DNA of 64,000 nt from Flavobacteriales bacterium 34_180_T64 (lineage in GTDB: Bacteria > Bacteroidota > Bacteroidia > Flavobacteriales > Flavobacteriaceae). Both the position numbers and the translations under genes were made by a program. Below, piece after piece: positions 52,151 through 61,243 of this stretch (positions are counted from its first letter, which is position 1; every line of letters begins with the position of its first letter). The DNA lies in the NCBI GenBank assembly GCA_002162765.1, contig MAAR01000008.1, positions 62,001 through 126,000 on the forward strand. Reading direction: 5' to 3'. Below the pieces are notes generated by a model, which worked only from the letters and a program-made list of their open reading frames with translations, made no database searches and was not told the DNA's origin.

Positions 52151-52215
52151 GTCACCTTGAGTGAAGTCGAAAGGTCTCATAATTAAAAATAATAAGATTC
52201 CCACTTTTGTGGGAA
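52151..52215. repeat. Short repeat of the TGAGC..GTCGAA family plus hairpin (paaH-paaI gap)
   Basis: GTCACCTTGAGTGAAGTCGA, then AAGGTCTCAT (52151-52180), is followed at 52198-52215 by the hairpin TTCCCAC-tttt-GTGGGAA, which ends just before the paaI start codon (52223). Confidence 0.7.
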
Positions 52216-52222
52216 ATGAAAT

Positions 52223-52630
52223 ATGAAAGGAAAAGATATTCCATATAAAATGTTGTCACAGGACGCCTTTAGTACCTGGATGGGAATTGAGATCTTAGAA
52301 TGCGAAATTGGACGTGTTAAAGTTGGAATGACCATTCGTAAAGACATGCTCAACAGTATGAATTATGCACATGGTGGTGTCAGTTATACATTAGCAGATA
52401 CAGCTTTTGGATTTACAGCCAATACACATGGTAAATATGCTGTGTCTATTGAAACAAGCATCAATCATATTGAAGCTCTGGAAGAAAACGATTATCTTAT
52501 AGCAGAATGTGTTATTGAAAAAGTAAACAATAAATTAGGCTTTAATATAATTGAAGTGAAACGTGATGATGAACTAGTAGCACTTTTTAAAGGTGTGGTC
52601 TATCGGACTCAAAAAGATTGGGAAGAATAA
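52223..52630 (+). CDS. paaI: Hotdog-fold acyl-CoA thioesterase, PaaI-like
   Basis: The 135-residue protein has the PaaI thioesterase core MLNSMNYAHGGVSYTLADTA, with the conserved Asn and the His-Gly-Gly-x-x-x-x-x-x-Asp pattern. PaaI proteins are thought to release CoA from blocked ring-hydroxylated intermediates and so rescue the pathway. Located between paaH and paaJ in the same orientation. Confidence 0.92.
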   Translation: MKGKDIPYKMLSQDAFSTWMGIEILECEIGRVKVGMTIRKDMLNSMNYAHGGVSYTLADTAFGFTANTHGKYAVSIETSINHIEALEENDYLIAECVIEKVNNKLGFNIIEVKRDDELVALFKGVVYRTQKDWEE

Positions 52631-52682
52631 ATTATGAAATCGAAGATTACATATGTCCCAAAAATAAAATAGAGAAAACCAT

Positions 52683-53891
52683 ATGAAAGAAGCATATATT
52701 ATAGATGGTGTTCGTACACCAATTGGAAGTTATAAAGGCACATTGTCGGCGGTTCGAACAGATGATTTAGGAGCCATAGTTATTGAAGAATTAGTTAAAC
52801 GAAATTCGTCAATTCCTAAAGACGCTTACGACGATGTTATCATGGGTTGTGCTAATCAAGCAGGTGAAGACAACCGGAACGTAGCAAGAATGTCGTCATT
52901 GTTGGCTGGATTACCATTCACCGTTCCTGGAGAAACAGTGAATCGTTTATGTAGCTCTGGCTTATCAGCAATCATCCATGCCAATCGTGCAATCAAAGCT
53001 GGTGATGGCGATTTATTTATTTCAGGTGGTGTTGAAAATATGACACGCGGACCATATGTCGTTGCAAAACCATCAAGCGCTTTTGGGAACGATTCTAAAA
53101 TGTATGATTCAAGTTTTGGATGGCGTTTTATCAATCCTAAAATGAAGAAGTTATATGGAACTGATGGTATGGGAAATACTGCCGAAAACTTAGTAGAAAA
53201 ATATAATATCTCTCGTGAAGATCAAGATGCTTTTGCGTATTGGAGTCAAATGAAAGCAACAAAAGCACAAGAGAATGGAAGATTAGCGAAAGAAATAGTT
53301 ACGGTTGAAATTCCTCAGCGTAAAAAGGATCCGATTCAGTTTTCAAAAGATGAATTCGTAAAACCTACAACTTCTATGGAGATTTTAGGGAAATTACGAC
53401 CTGCTTTTAAAACAGAAGGCGGTAGTGTCACAGCAGGAAACTCGTCGGGATTAAACGATGGCGCTGCGGCAACATTAATCGCTTCTGAAGACGCAGTAAA
53501 AAAATATAATCTAAAACCATTAGCACGAATCGTGAGTTCGGCTGTGGTTGGTGTAGAACCAAGAATTATGGGAATTGGTCCTGTTCAAGCATCCAATAAA
53601 GCTTTAGAAAAAGCAGGATTATCAATGGATGATATTGATATTATAGAGTTGAATGAAGCCTTTGCGGCTCAAGCTTTAGCATGTACTCGTGCTTGGGGAT
53701 TAGCAGATAATGACCCAAGAATAAACCCAAATGGAGGAGCCATAGCAATAGGGCATCCGTTAGGTGTTACGGGAGCTAGAATTGCTTATTCGGCAGCAAT
53801 AGAATTACATGAACAGCAAAAACGCTACGCACTAATCACCATGTGTATTGGTGTAGGTCAAGGTTATGCTGCGATTATAGAACGCGTTTAA
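52683..53891 (+). CDS. paaJ: 3-oxoadipyl-CoA thiolase family, PaaJ-like
   Basis: The 402-residue thiolase has the acyl-enzyme cysteine Cys90 ([15 protein letters not shown]), [17 protein letters not shown] with the catalytic His, and CIGVGQGYA with the second Cys. Length and N-terminus ([19 protein letters not shown]) agree with PaaJ/PcaF, which cleave 3-oxoadipyl-CoA to succinyl-CoA and acetyl-CoA. Start codon ATG follows an A-rich stretch typical of this phylum. Confidence 0.95.
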   Translation: MKEAYIIDGVRTPIGSYKGTLSAVRTDDLGAIVIEELVKRNSSIPKDAYDDVIMGCANQAGEDNRNVARMSSLLAGLPFTVPGETVNRLCSSGLSAIIHANRAIKAGDGDLFISGGVENMTRGPYVVAKPSSAFGNDSKMYDSSFGWRFINPKMKKLYGTDGMGNTAENLVEKYNISREDQDAFAYWSQMKATKAQENGRLAKEIVTVEIPQRKKDPIQFSKDEFVKPTTSMEILGKLRPAFKTEGGSVTAGNSSGLNDGAAATLIASEDAVKKYNLKPLARIVSSAVVGVEPRIMGIGPVQASNKALEKAGLSMDDIDIIELNEAFAAQALACTRAWGLADNDPRINPNGGAIAIGHPLGVTGARIAYSAAIELHEQQKRYALITMCIGVGQGYAAIIERV

Positions 53892-53906
53892 ATTAATCTT
53901 TTAAAG

Positions 53907-56405
53907 ATGAAAAAAATACAACATTACGTTACAGGACAGTGGTTAGAGGGTAAAGAAGAAGGAACTCCTGTATACGATGCAATCACTGGAGACGTGATTT
54001 CCAATATTGCTATTGAAGGCTTAGATATACCAGAGATTCTTCACTATGGAAGAACAAAAGGAGGTGAAGTACTTCGTAAAATGACCTTTCAAGAGCGTGG
54101 AAATATGCTTAAAAAATTAGCATTATATCTTACAAAACGAAAGGATGCCTTTTATGAATTGAGTTATAGAACTGGAGCAACAAAAGTGGACAGTTGGATT
54201 GATATTGAAGGTGGTTTTGGAAACCTTTTTGCAAATGCGTCCTTACGAAAATTATTTCCGAATCAGTCCTATCATGTTGAAGGCGATGCGATCGATTTAT
54301 CTCGTGGAGGACGTTTTATGGCACATCATATTATGGTGCCTAAAAAAGGTGTTGCCGTTCATATCAACGCATTTAACTTCCCAGTTTGGGGGATGCTCGA
54401 AAAATGTGCGGTAAACTGGATGGCAGGTGTTCCAGCTGTTGTATTACCTGCACCTTCATCGTCGTATTTAGCAGAAGCTGTTGCGCGTGAAATAGTGGCT
54501 TCAGGAATTTTACCTGAAGGCGCACTTCAAATTATAAATGGAACCGTTCGAACCATATTAGACACTGTCGAATCTCAAGATGTAGTGACCTTTACAGGAT
54601 CTGCTACAACAGGTCGCATATTAAAAGCACACCCAAGAATTATTCAAGAAGCCGTCCCATTCACTATGGAAGCCGATTCTTTGAATGCTGCAATTCTTGG
54701 TGAAGATGCTGTTCCAGGAACAGCAGAATTTGACTTATTTGTCAAAGAAGTCCGAAAGGAAATGACCGTAAAATGTGGTCAAAAATGTACCGCAATTAGA
54801 CGTATAATCGTTCCAGAAAACGTAGTTGAAGATGTGCAAATTGCTCTAGGTAAAGCTTTAGATAAAGTAATTATCGGTGATCCAAGATTAAAGGAAGTAC
54901 GAATGGGATCATTAATTAGTAAAGAACAAGTAGATGCTGTTCGAGATTCAGTTCAAGATATCGCTAAAGAGGCTCAAATTGTTTACGGAAGTTTAGATAA
55001 AATTGAAACTGTGGGAGCAGATGCTAAAAAGGGTGCATTTATGAGTCCTATTTTATTGAGAGCGGATCATCCGTTTGAAAATAATGCAATTCATGAACGT
55101 GAAGCTTTTGGGCCTGTGAGTACTATTATGCCTTATAAAAACTTAGATGAAGCTATTTTATTGGCTCAAATGGGTAAAGGTTCACTGGTGTCTTCCATAG
55201 CAACTAATGATGATAAAATTGCGAAAGATTATGTAATTAATGCTGCAAGTCATCATGGTCGCATTTTAGTTTTAAATAGAGAAAGTGCTAAGGAAAGTAC
55301 AGGTCATGGTTCGCCGTTACCTGCACTTGTACATGGTGGACCTGGACGTGCTGGAGGTGGTGAAGAAATGGGAGGTATGCGAGGTATTAAACATTATTTA
55401 CAGCGCACAGCAATTCAAGGCTCACCAACAACTCTAACTGAAATCACAGGAATATACCAGCCTAATTCAAAATATAAAGAAGCGGAGCAGCATCCATTCA
55501 AATATCATTGGGAGGATATTCAACCAGGAATGTCTTTAAAAACACACAAGCGAACATTTACAGATACTGATATCATTAATTTTGCAAACCTCACTTGGGA
55601 TCATTTTTATGCACATACAGATATCACCTCTTTAGATGGCAGTATTTTTGAAAAACGAACGGCTCACGGTTATTTCATTATTGCAGCTGCTGCAGGATTA
55701 TTTGTATATCCAAATAAAGGTCCAGTTTCAGCGAATTATGGATTGGAAGAATGTCGATTCTTGCGTCCTTTGTATCATAATGATACTGTTTATGTGAGAC
55801 TAACTTGCAAACAAAAAGTGGATCGTGATGTAGCAAGTGCGGAGCATCCAAGTGGTATTGTAAAATGGTTTGTTGAGGTGTTTGATGCCGAAGATGAATT
55901 AGTTGCTATTGCAACAATTTTGACAATGGTTCAGAAAAATCAAACGACATTCGTGGAGATGACTGAATCAAAAGTTTCTGAATGCTTGAATAAATTGACG
56001 CTAAACACAAAACCAGGGTGGGGAACATTAACACCGCAACATTTATTAGAACATCTAGAGTATACCTATAGAATTGCATCAGGTGAAATTCAAGATTTTG
56101 AAGTTGCTACTCCGGAAAAAATATTAGAGAAAGTACATAACACACTCTATAATTATAATAAAATGCCTCGTGATTATGATTTCCCATTACGAGAAAAAAG
56201 TGAAATGCATAAACTTAAGCATGACAATATTGAAACAGCGAAGGCAAGGTTTCTTGAAGCTCGTGAAAATTATTTAGCATTTTTTAAAGAAAACCCCGAG
56301 GCTAAAATAAAGAATGCGGTCTTTGGAGAAATGAATAAATATGAATGGTATTTAATGGAACGAAAACATTTGAATCACCATTTTGAACAATTCGGATTAC
56401 TATAA
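53907..56405 (+). CDS. paaZ: Bifunctional oxepin-CoA hydrolase/semialdehyde dehydrogenase PaaZ with extra DinB-like domain
   Basis: This 832-residue protein opens the oxepin-CoA ring and oxidises the aldehyde. Residues 1-520 are an aldehyde dehydrogenase with catalytic Cys294 (KCGQKCTAIRR). Residues about 529-675 are a MaoC hotdog hydratase (FANLTWDHFYAHTD, RTAHGYF). E. coli PaaZ ends near 680. Here about 150 further residues follow: HLLEHLEYTYRIASGE (His712, His716), MHKLKHDN, and KHLNHHFEQFGL (His821, 824, 825). The pattern resembles DinB/DUF1569 four-helix proteins that bind a metal. Fusion is continuous in frame. Confidence 0.93.
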   Translation: MKKIQHYVTGQWLEGKEEGTPVYDAITGDVISNIAIEGLDIPEILHYGRTKGGEVLRKMTFQERGNMLKKLALYLTKRKDAFYELSYRTGATKVDSWIDIEGGFGNLFANASLRKLFPNQSYHVEGDAIDLSRGGRFMAHHIMVPKKGVAVHINAFNFPVWGMLEKCAVNWMAGVPAVVLPAPSSSYLAEAVAREIVASGILPEGALQIINGTVRTILDTVESQDVVTFTGSATTGRILKAHPRIIQEAVPFTMEADSLNAAILGEDAVPGTAEFDLFVKEVRKEMTVKCGQKCTAIRRIIVPENVVEDVQIALGKALDKVIIGDPRLKEVRMGSLISKEQVDAVRDSVQDIAKEAQIVYGSLDKIETVGADAKKGAFMSPILLRADHPFENNAIHEREAFGPVSTIMPYKNLDEAILLAQMGKGSLVSSIATNDDKIAKDYVINAASHHGRILVLNRESAKESTGHGSPLPALVHGGPGRAGGGEEMGGMRGIKHYLQRTAIQGSPTTLTEITGIYQPNSKYKEAEQHPFKYHWEDIQPGMSLKTHKRTFTDTDIINFANLTWDHFYAHTDITSLDGSIFEKRTAHGYFIIAAAAGLFVYPNKGPVSANYGLEECRFLRPLYHNDTVYVRLTCKQKVDRDVASAEHPSGIVKWFVEVFDAEDELVAIATILTMVQKNQTTFVEMTESKVSECLNKLTLNTKPGWGTLTPQHLLEHLEYTYRIASGEIQDFEVATPEKILEKVHNTLYNYNKMPRDYDFPLREKSEMHKLKHDNIETAKARFLEARENYLAFFKENPEAKIKNAVFGEMNKYEWYLMERKHLNHHFEQFGLL

Positions 56406-56408
56406 AAT

Positions 56409-57161
56409 ATGACACAACCATACGTAACACAAACCATTGAAAATGAAGTAGGCTATATTGAATTTTTTCATCCTGCTCATAACTCTTTGCCAGGAGATAT
56501 TTTGGCAGAATTAGCTCAAACTATTACCAATGCTGGTACAAACGATGCAATCAAAGTTATCGTTTTAAAAAGTGGAGGTGATCGCACATTTTGTGCTGGT
56601 GCAAGTTTTAAAGAACTCGTAAATATTAATGACGAAGCCACTGGAAAAATATTCTTTTCTGGATTTGCCAGTGTAATTAATGCGATGCGAAAATGCCCAA
56701 AATTTATTATTGGTCGTATTCAAGGAAAAACTGTTGGAGGTGGCGTTGGAGTAGCATCAGCAACCGACTATTGTATGGCAACTAAATTTGCAGCGATCAA
56801 ATTAAGTGAATTAAATGTAGGTATTGGACCCTTTGTAGTTGGACCAGCAGTAGAGCGGAAGTTAGGTTTGTCAGCAATGTCGCAAATAGCCATCGATGCT
56901 AATAGTTTTTATCCTGCCGAATGGGCGCAACAAAGAGGGTTATTTACACAACTTTTTGAAAGCACAATTGAATTGGATGAAGCGGTTAAGACCTTTGCGG
57001 AAAATTTATGCACTTACAATGCAGAAGCTATGAAAGAAATGAAATCTGTATTTTGGAAAGGCACAGAAGATTGGGATGAATTATTAATAGAACGCGCTGA
57101 GATTAGTGGTCGATTAGTATTGTCAGATTTCACAAAAGAAAAATTAAAAGGATTTAAATAA
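56409..57161 (+). CDS. paaF: Enoyl-CoA hydratase, PaaF-like
   Basis: The 250-residue crotonase-fold protein has the oxyanion motif GGDRTFCAGASFKEL, the CoA site GRIQGKTVGGGVGVASATD and LNVGIGPFVVGPAVERKLG. By position it would hydrate 2,3-dehydroadipyl-CoA, the role of PaaF; sequence does not exclude another enoyl-CoA. In the hydratase family one usually finds Glu twice in the active site; here the second site reads GIGPF, so the mechanism may be altered. The stop codon overlaps the next start (TAATG). Confidence 0.8.
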   Translation: MTQPYVTQTIENEVGYIEFFHPAHNSLPGDILAELAQTITNAGTNDAIKVIVLKSGGDRTFCAGASFKELVNINDEATGKIFFSGFASVINAMRKCPKFIIGRIQGKTVGGGVGVASATDYCMATKFAAIKLSELNVGIGPFVVGPAVERKLGLSAMSQIAIDANSFYPAEWAQQRGLFTQLFESTIELDEAVKTFAENLCTYNAEAMKEMKSVFWKGTEDWDELLIERAEISGRLVLSDFTKEKLKGFK

Positions 57162-57757
57162 TGATTTATTCATTCAAAGGATACATACCTGTTGTTCATG
57201 AAAGTAGTTTTGTGCATCCATTGGCAGCAATAACTGGCAATGTTATAATTGGTGAAAACTGTTACATAGGCCCTGGAGCGGCCATTCGTGGTGATTGGGG
57301 TCAGATTATTTTAGAAGACGGCGTTAATGTACAAGAGAATTGTACCGTTCATATGTTTCCAGGTAAATCGATTACACTTAAAGAAAGTGCTCATATTGGA
57401 CATGGAGCGATCATTCATGGTGCAAATATTGGTCGAAATGTGTTAGTAGGAATGAATACAGTTATTATGGACGATGCTTCCATTGGAGATGAAAGTATTA
57501 TCGGTGCTATGGCTTTTGTGAAAGCGGAAACTATTATTCCAAATAGAAGTCTCGTTGTTGGAAATCCTGCAAAAATAATAAAAGAAGTGAGTGATGAAAT
57601 GATTGAATGGAAAACGAAAGGCACTAAATTATATCAACAATTACCAAAAGACTGTCATGAGAGTTTAAGAGAAGTAGAGCCACTTAGAAAAGTGCCTGAA
57701 AGCCAAAAGTTACAAGATTCGTTTTATGATACCTTACGTGACTTTATGAAAGAATAA
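57161..57757 (+). CDS. paaY: Left-handed beta-helix protein PaaY-like (gamma carbonic anhydrase family)
   Basis: The 198-residue protein has hexapeptide repeats across residues 15-135 (FVHPLAAITGNVIIGENCYI, HIGHGAIIHGANIGRNVLVG, IGDESIIGAMAFVKAETII) and His residues of the zinc site in TVHMFPG and HIGHGA. PaaY members of the family are reported as thioesterases that act on 2-hydroxycycloheptatrienyl-CoA-type dead-end products. A C-terminal extension of about 40 residues is helical. It is the last clear paa gene. Confidence 0.9.
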   Translation: MIYSFKGYIPVVHESSFVHPLAAITGNVIIGENCYIGPGAAIRGDWGQIILEDGVNVQENCTVHMFPGKSITLKESAHIGHGAIIHGANIGRNVLVGMNTVIMDDASIGDESIIGAMAFVKAETIIPNRSLVVGNPAKIIKEVSDEMIEWKTKGTKLYQQLPKDCHESLREVEPLRKVPESQKLQDSFYDTLRDFMKE

Positions 57758-57763
57758 ATAATA

Positions 57764-57856
57764 ACGTCGTTCCGAACGAAGTGAAGGAAATCTTTAGATT
57801 CAACAAAGTTAATCTAAAATGAGATTGCCACGTCATTTCATTCCTCGCAATGACAA
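57764..57856. repeat. Palindromic repeat, CATTCCGAGCGAAGCG family, copy 2
   Basis: Starts ACGTCGTTCCGAACGAAGTG and ends with CATTCCTCGCAATGACA after GAGATTGCCACGTC. Outer arms are imperfectly complementary (GTCGTTCCGA / TCGCAATGAC), and the middle has AGATT..AATCT. It lies between paaY and the E2 gene. Confidence 0.7.
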
Positions 57857-57879
57857 ACTAACAAACATTAGTCAATAGA

Positions 57880-59163
57880 ATGTCGAATTTTGAATTTAAA
57901 ATGCCTAAGCTTGGCGAAAGTATCACGGAAGCAGCCATAATTACATGGTTTAAAAATGTTGGTGATACCATTGAAGAGGACGAGATGTTACTTGAAGTGG
58001 CAACAGACAAAGTAGATTCTGAGGTGCCTTCTACGGTTTCAGGTGTAATTGAAGAGATTTTGTTCAAGGCAAATGAAGTCATAGCAATTGGTGAAGTTAT
58101 TGCTATTATTAAAACGGATGGAAAGGCTTCAATAGCATCAAAAAAAGAAAAGAAGAACGATATTGTTGAAGTTCAATCTCAGCCTAAAAAATTAAAACCA
58201 TCTCCAAAAAAGATGGTGGCAGCGAAACAAAACAATAATACGTTTTTTTCGCCTTTAATAATTTCAATTGCAAAAGAACAACACATCAGTTATGAGGAAT
58301 TGGCTCGTATTCCAGCTACAGGAAATGATGGACGTTTACGTAAAAGCGATGTCTTCAACTATATCGATGAAGGCAGACCATATCAGTTTGTGCAACCTGA
58401 AGTAACTAACGATCCTACAGCTTATCGCATACCGCAATTAAAATTAGATAAAGGCAAAGGGAAGATTGTTGAAATGGACAGAATGCGCCAAATGATTGCG
58501 GATCATATGGTCTATTCAAAGCATACTTCACCTCATGTCACAGCTTATGTTGAAGCTGATTTAACCAATATGGTCAAATGGCGTAATGCAAATAAAGATG
58601 CTTTTCAAAAAAAGAACAATTGTAAATTAACTTTCACACCATTATTTGTGGAAGCCGTTGCGAAAGCAGTTAAAGATTTTCCGAATATCAATGCATCTGT
58701 AGATGGGACAAATATCATTGTAAAAGAAGACATAAATATAGGTATGGCAGCTGCTTTGCCTAGTGGCAATTTAATAGTGCCTGTAGTAAAAAATGCAAAT
58801 CAAAAGGATTTAAAAACGTTAGCATCTGAAGTGAATTTATTGTCGACCAAAGCCAGAGAAAATAAGTTAAAGGCTGATGATATAAAAGGAGGCACCTTCA
58901 CGATATCCAATGTAGGCACCTTTGGGAGCTTAATGGGAACACCAATTATTAATCAACCCGAAGTAGCCATTTTGGCCCTAGGAATTATTAAAAAACGAGC
59001 TGAGGTTATAGAAACTGAAAAAGGCGATGAAATTGCAGTTAGAAGTATGATGTATTTATCATTGTCTTTCGATCATCGTGTGGTTGATGGCCATTTAGGA
59101 GGATCATTCTTGAGACGTGTAGCCGATTATTTTGAACAATTTGATGTAGATAGAACAATATGA
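57880..59163 (+). CDS. 2-oxo acid dehydrogenase E2 (dihydrolipoyl acyltransferase)
   Basis: The 427-residue E2 has one lipoyl domain (residues 1-78, lipoyl Lys44 in ATDKVDSEVPS), a peripheral subunit-binding domain at about 122-160 (SPLIISIAKEQHISYEELARI, then GRLRKSDV) and a catalytic domain ending with SFDHRVVDGHLGG, which contains the active His. It is of branched-chain type rather than pyruvate type by its single lipoyl domain and partner. It overlaps the E1 gene by four bases. Confidence 0.93.
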   Translation: MSNFEFKMPKLGESITEAAIITWFKNVGDTIEEDEMLLEVATDKVDSEVPSTVSGVIEEILFKANEVIAIGEVIAIIKTDGKASIASKKEKKNDIVEVQSQPKKLKPSPKKMVAAKQNNNTFFSPLIISIAKEQHISYEELARIPATGNDGRLRKSDVFNYIDEGRPYQFVQPEVTNDPTAYRIPQLKLDKGKGKIVEMDRMRQMIADHMVYSKHTSPHVTAYVEADLTNMVKWRNANKDAFQKKNNCKLTFTPLFVEAVAKAVKDFPNINASVDGTNIIVKEDINIGMAAALPSGNLIVPVVKNANQKDLKTLASEVNLLSTKARENKLKADDIKGGTFTISNVGTFGSLMGTPIINQPEVAILALGIIKKRAEVIETEKGDEIAVRSMMYLSLSFDHRVVDGHLGGSFLRRVADYFEQFDVDRTI

Positions 59164-61211
59164 ACAAAGAGATACTAAAAAAGGGTTTTGCTAATTTGTG
59201 TACCGCAAAAGCAATGACAGAATTGTATGAAGCGAATTTCAAACAAGTGTCTAAATATGTGCATGCAACATCTAGAGGACACGAAGCTGTCCAGACTGCT
59301 TTAGGAATGCAGTTGCTGCCTCAGGATTATGCATTCCCTTATTATAGAGATGATGCCATGCTGTTGTCATTGGGATTGCAGCCTTTCGATTTAATGTTAC
59401 AGTTGATGGCAAAAAAGGAAGACCCTTTTTCTGGTGGTCGAACCTATTATTGTCATCCAAGTTTAAAAGATAAAGATAAACCTAAAATTCCGCATCAATC
59501 TTCGGCAACAGGAATGCAGGCTATTCCTGCAACAGGAGTCGCTATGGGAATGCAGTATAAAGAATTACAAGGATTAGATGATAAAACGCTTTCAGATTTG
59601 CCTCTAGTGGTGTGCAGTCTTGGTGACGCATCAGTTACTGAAGGTGAAATCGCTGAAGCTTTTCAAATGGCCGCATTAAAGCAGATGCCTATTCTGTATT
59701 TAGTGCAAGATAATGGTTGGGATATTTCAGCTAATGCAGCCGAAACTCGGGCTCAAAATGCCTTTGAATACGCACAAGGATTTCACGGATTAGATGCCAT
59801 TTCTATTGACGGCGCAAACTTTACAGAGTGCTATCAAGAGATTAATAAAGTCATTGAAATAATTCGAACAGAACGTCGTCCATTTTTAGTTCATGCGAAA
59901 GTTCCATTGCTTAATCATCATACTTCTGGTGTCCGTATGGAATGGTATCGAGACGATTTGGAAGAAGCACGCTCTCGTGATCCGTATCCAGTTTTAAAAC
60001 AACAATTGAAAGATTTCGGATTTACTTCAAAAGAGATTGAGATTATTGAATCTAATGCTATTGAAAACGTAAAATCAGATTTTGATAAAGCAGTTCTCGC
60101 TGAAGATCCAAAACCGGAAGACTTATTCACACATGATTTTGTACCAACACCAATCACTGAAGAAGTTGGTGAGCGTTCGCCAGAAGGAAGTGATAAAGTG
60201 GTGATGGTAGATTGCGCCTTGTTCGCAGTAGAAGAATTGATGAAGAAGCATAAGGAATGTTTGCTCTATGGACAAGATGTTGGTGGAAGATTAGGTGGTG
60301 TATTTAGAGAAGCAGCTACTTTAGCTCAAAAGTTTGGAGATGATCGTGTGTTCAACACACCGATTCAAGAAGCGTTTATTGTAGGGTCTACGGTAGGTAT
60401 GAGTGCCGTTGGTTTAAGACCAATTGTTGAGGTTCAGTTTGCAGATTACATCTGGCCAGGACTGAATCAATTGTTTACCGAAGTAAGTAGAAGTTGTTAC
60501 TTAAGTAATGGTAAATGGCCTGTTAGTATGATTCTTCGAGTTCCAATTGGTGCTTATGGTAGTGGAGGGCCTTACCATTCATCATCGGTAGAAAGTGTGA
60601 TCACCAATATTAGAGGTATAAAAATCGCGTATCCAAGTAATGGAGCCGATTTAAAAGGCTTATTAAAAGCCGCATATTATGATCCAAACCCTGTGGTGAT
60701 TTTAGAACATAAAGGCTTGTATTGGTCAAAAGTACCAGGAACGCTAACAGCTACCTCGGTAGAGCCTTCTGAGGATTATGTATTGCCATTTGGAAAAGCT
60801 TGGGTTTTACAAGAAATTTGGAAGCAAGAAGATGTTGAAACACTTACAATTGTAACTTATGGAATGGGCGTACATTGGGCTTATAATGCTTCGGGAGAAT
60901 TAGGAATGCAAGATCAAATTGAGATTATTGATTTGAGAACTTTATTTCCTTTAGATGAAGACACGATCATGACATCTGTTAAGAAAACTGGTAAATGTCT
61001 CGTAGTTACTGAAGAACCATCCAATAATAGTTTCGCAAGAGCATTGGCTGGGAAAATACAAGAAGAATGTTTCAAATATTTAGATGCTCCTGTTATGACT
61101 ATTGGTAGTGAAAACCTCCCAGCCATACCACTTAACTCAACTTTGGAACAAACGATGATTCCTTCAACAGAGAAAGTAAAGGTAAAAATAGAATCCTTGT
61201 TGAATTACTAG
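59160..61211 (+). CDS. 2-oxo acid dehydrogenase E1, fused alpha and beta (branched-chain type)
   Basis: The 683-residue protein joins E1 alpha (about 1-335) and E1 beta (about 345-683). The alpha part has the thiamine-diphosphate motif SLGDASVTEGEIAEAFQ to LVQDNGWDIS (GDx-Nx variant of GDG-N). The beta part has LLYGQDVGGRLGGVFREA, NTPIQEAFIVGSTVGMSAVG and VVTEEPSNNSFARALA. Such fusions are common in Bacteroidota. Branched-chain 2-oxo acids are the usual substrates; position next to paa genes leaves phenylpyruvate possible. No E3 gene is in the window. Confidence 0.93.
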   Translation: MNKEILKKGFANLCTAKAMTELYEANFKQVSKYVHATSRGHEAVQTALGMQLLPQDYAFPYYRDDAMLLSLGLQPFDLMLQLMAKKEDPFSGGRTYYCHPSLKDKDKPKIPHQSSATGMQAIPATGVAMGMQYKELQGLDDKTLSDLPLVVCSLGDASVTEGEIAEAFQMAALKQMPILYLVQDNGWDISANAAETRAQNAFEYAQGFHGLDAISIDGANFTECYQEINKVIEIIRTERRPFLVHAKVPLLNHHTSGVRMEWYRDDLEEARSRDPYPVLKQQLKDFGFTSKEIEIIESNAIENVKSDFDKAVLAEDPKPEDLFTHDFVPTPITEEVGERSPEGSDKVVMVDCALFAVEELMKKHKECLLYGQDVGGRLGGVFREAATLAQKFGDDRVFNTPIQEAFIVGSTVGMSAVGLRPIVEVQFADYIWPGLNQLFTEVSRSCYLSNGKWPVSMILRVPIGAYGSGGPYHSSSVESVITNIRGIKIAYPSNGADLKGLLKAAYYDPNPVVILEHKGLYWSKVPGTLTATSVEPSEDYVLPFGKAWVLQEIWKQEDVETLTIVTYGMGVHWAYNASGELGMQDQIEIIDLRTLFPLDEDTIMTSVKKTGKCLVVTEEPSNNSFARALAGKIQEECFKYLDAPVMTIGSENLPAIPLNSTLEQTMIPSTEKVKVKIESLLNY

Positions 61212-61243
61212 CTTTTTGTATCTTTCATAGATAAATTGAATCT

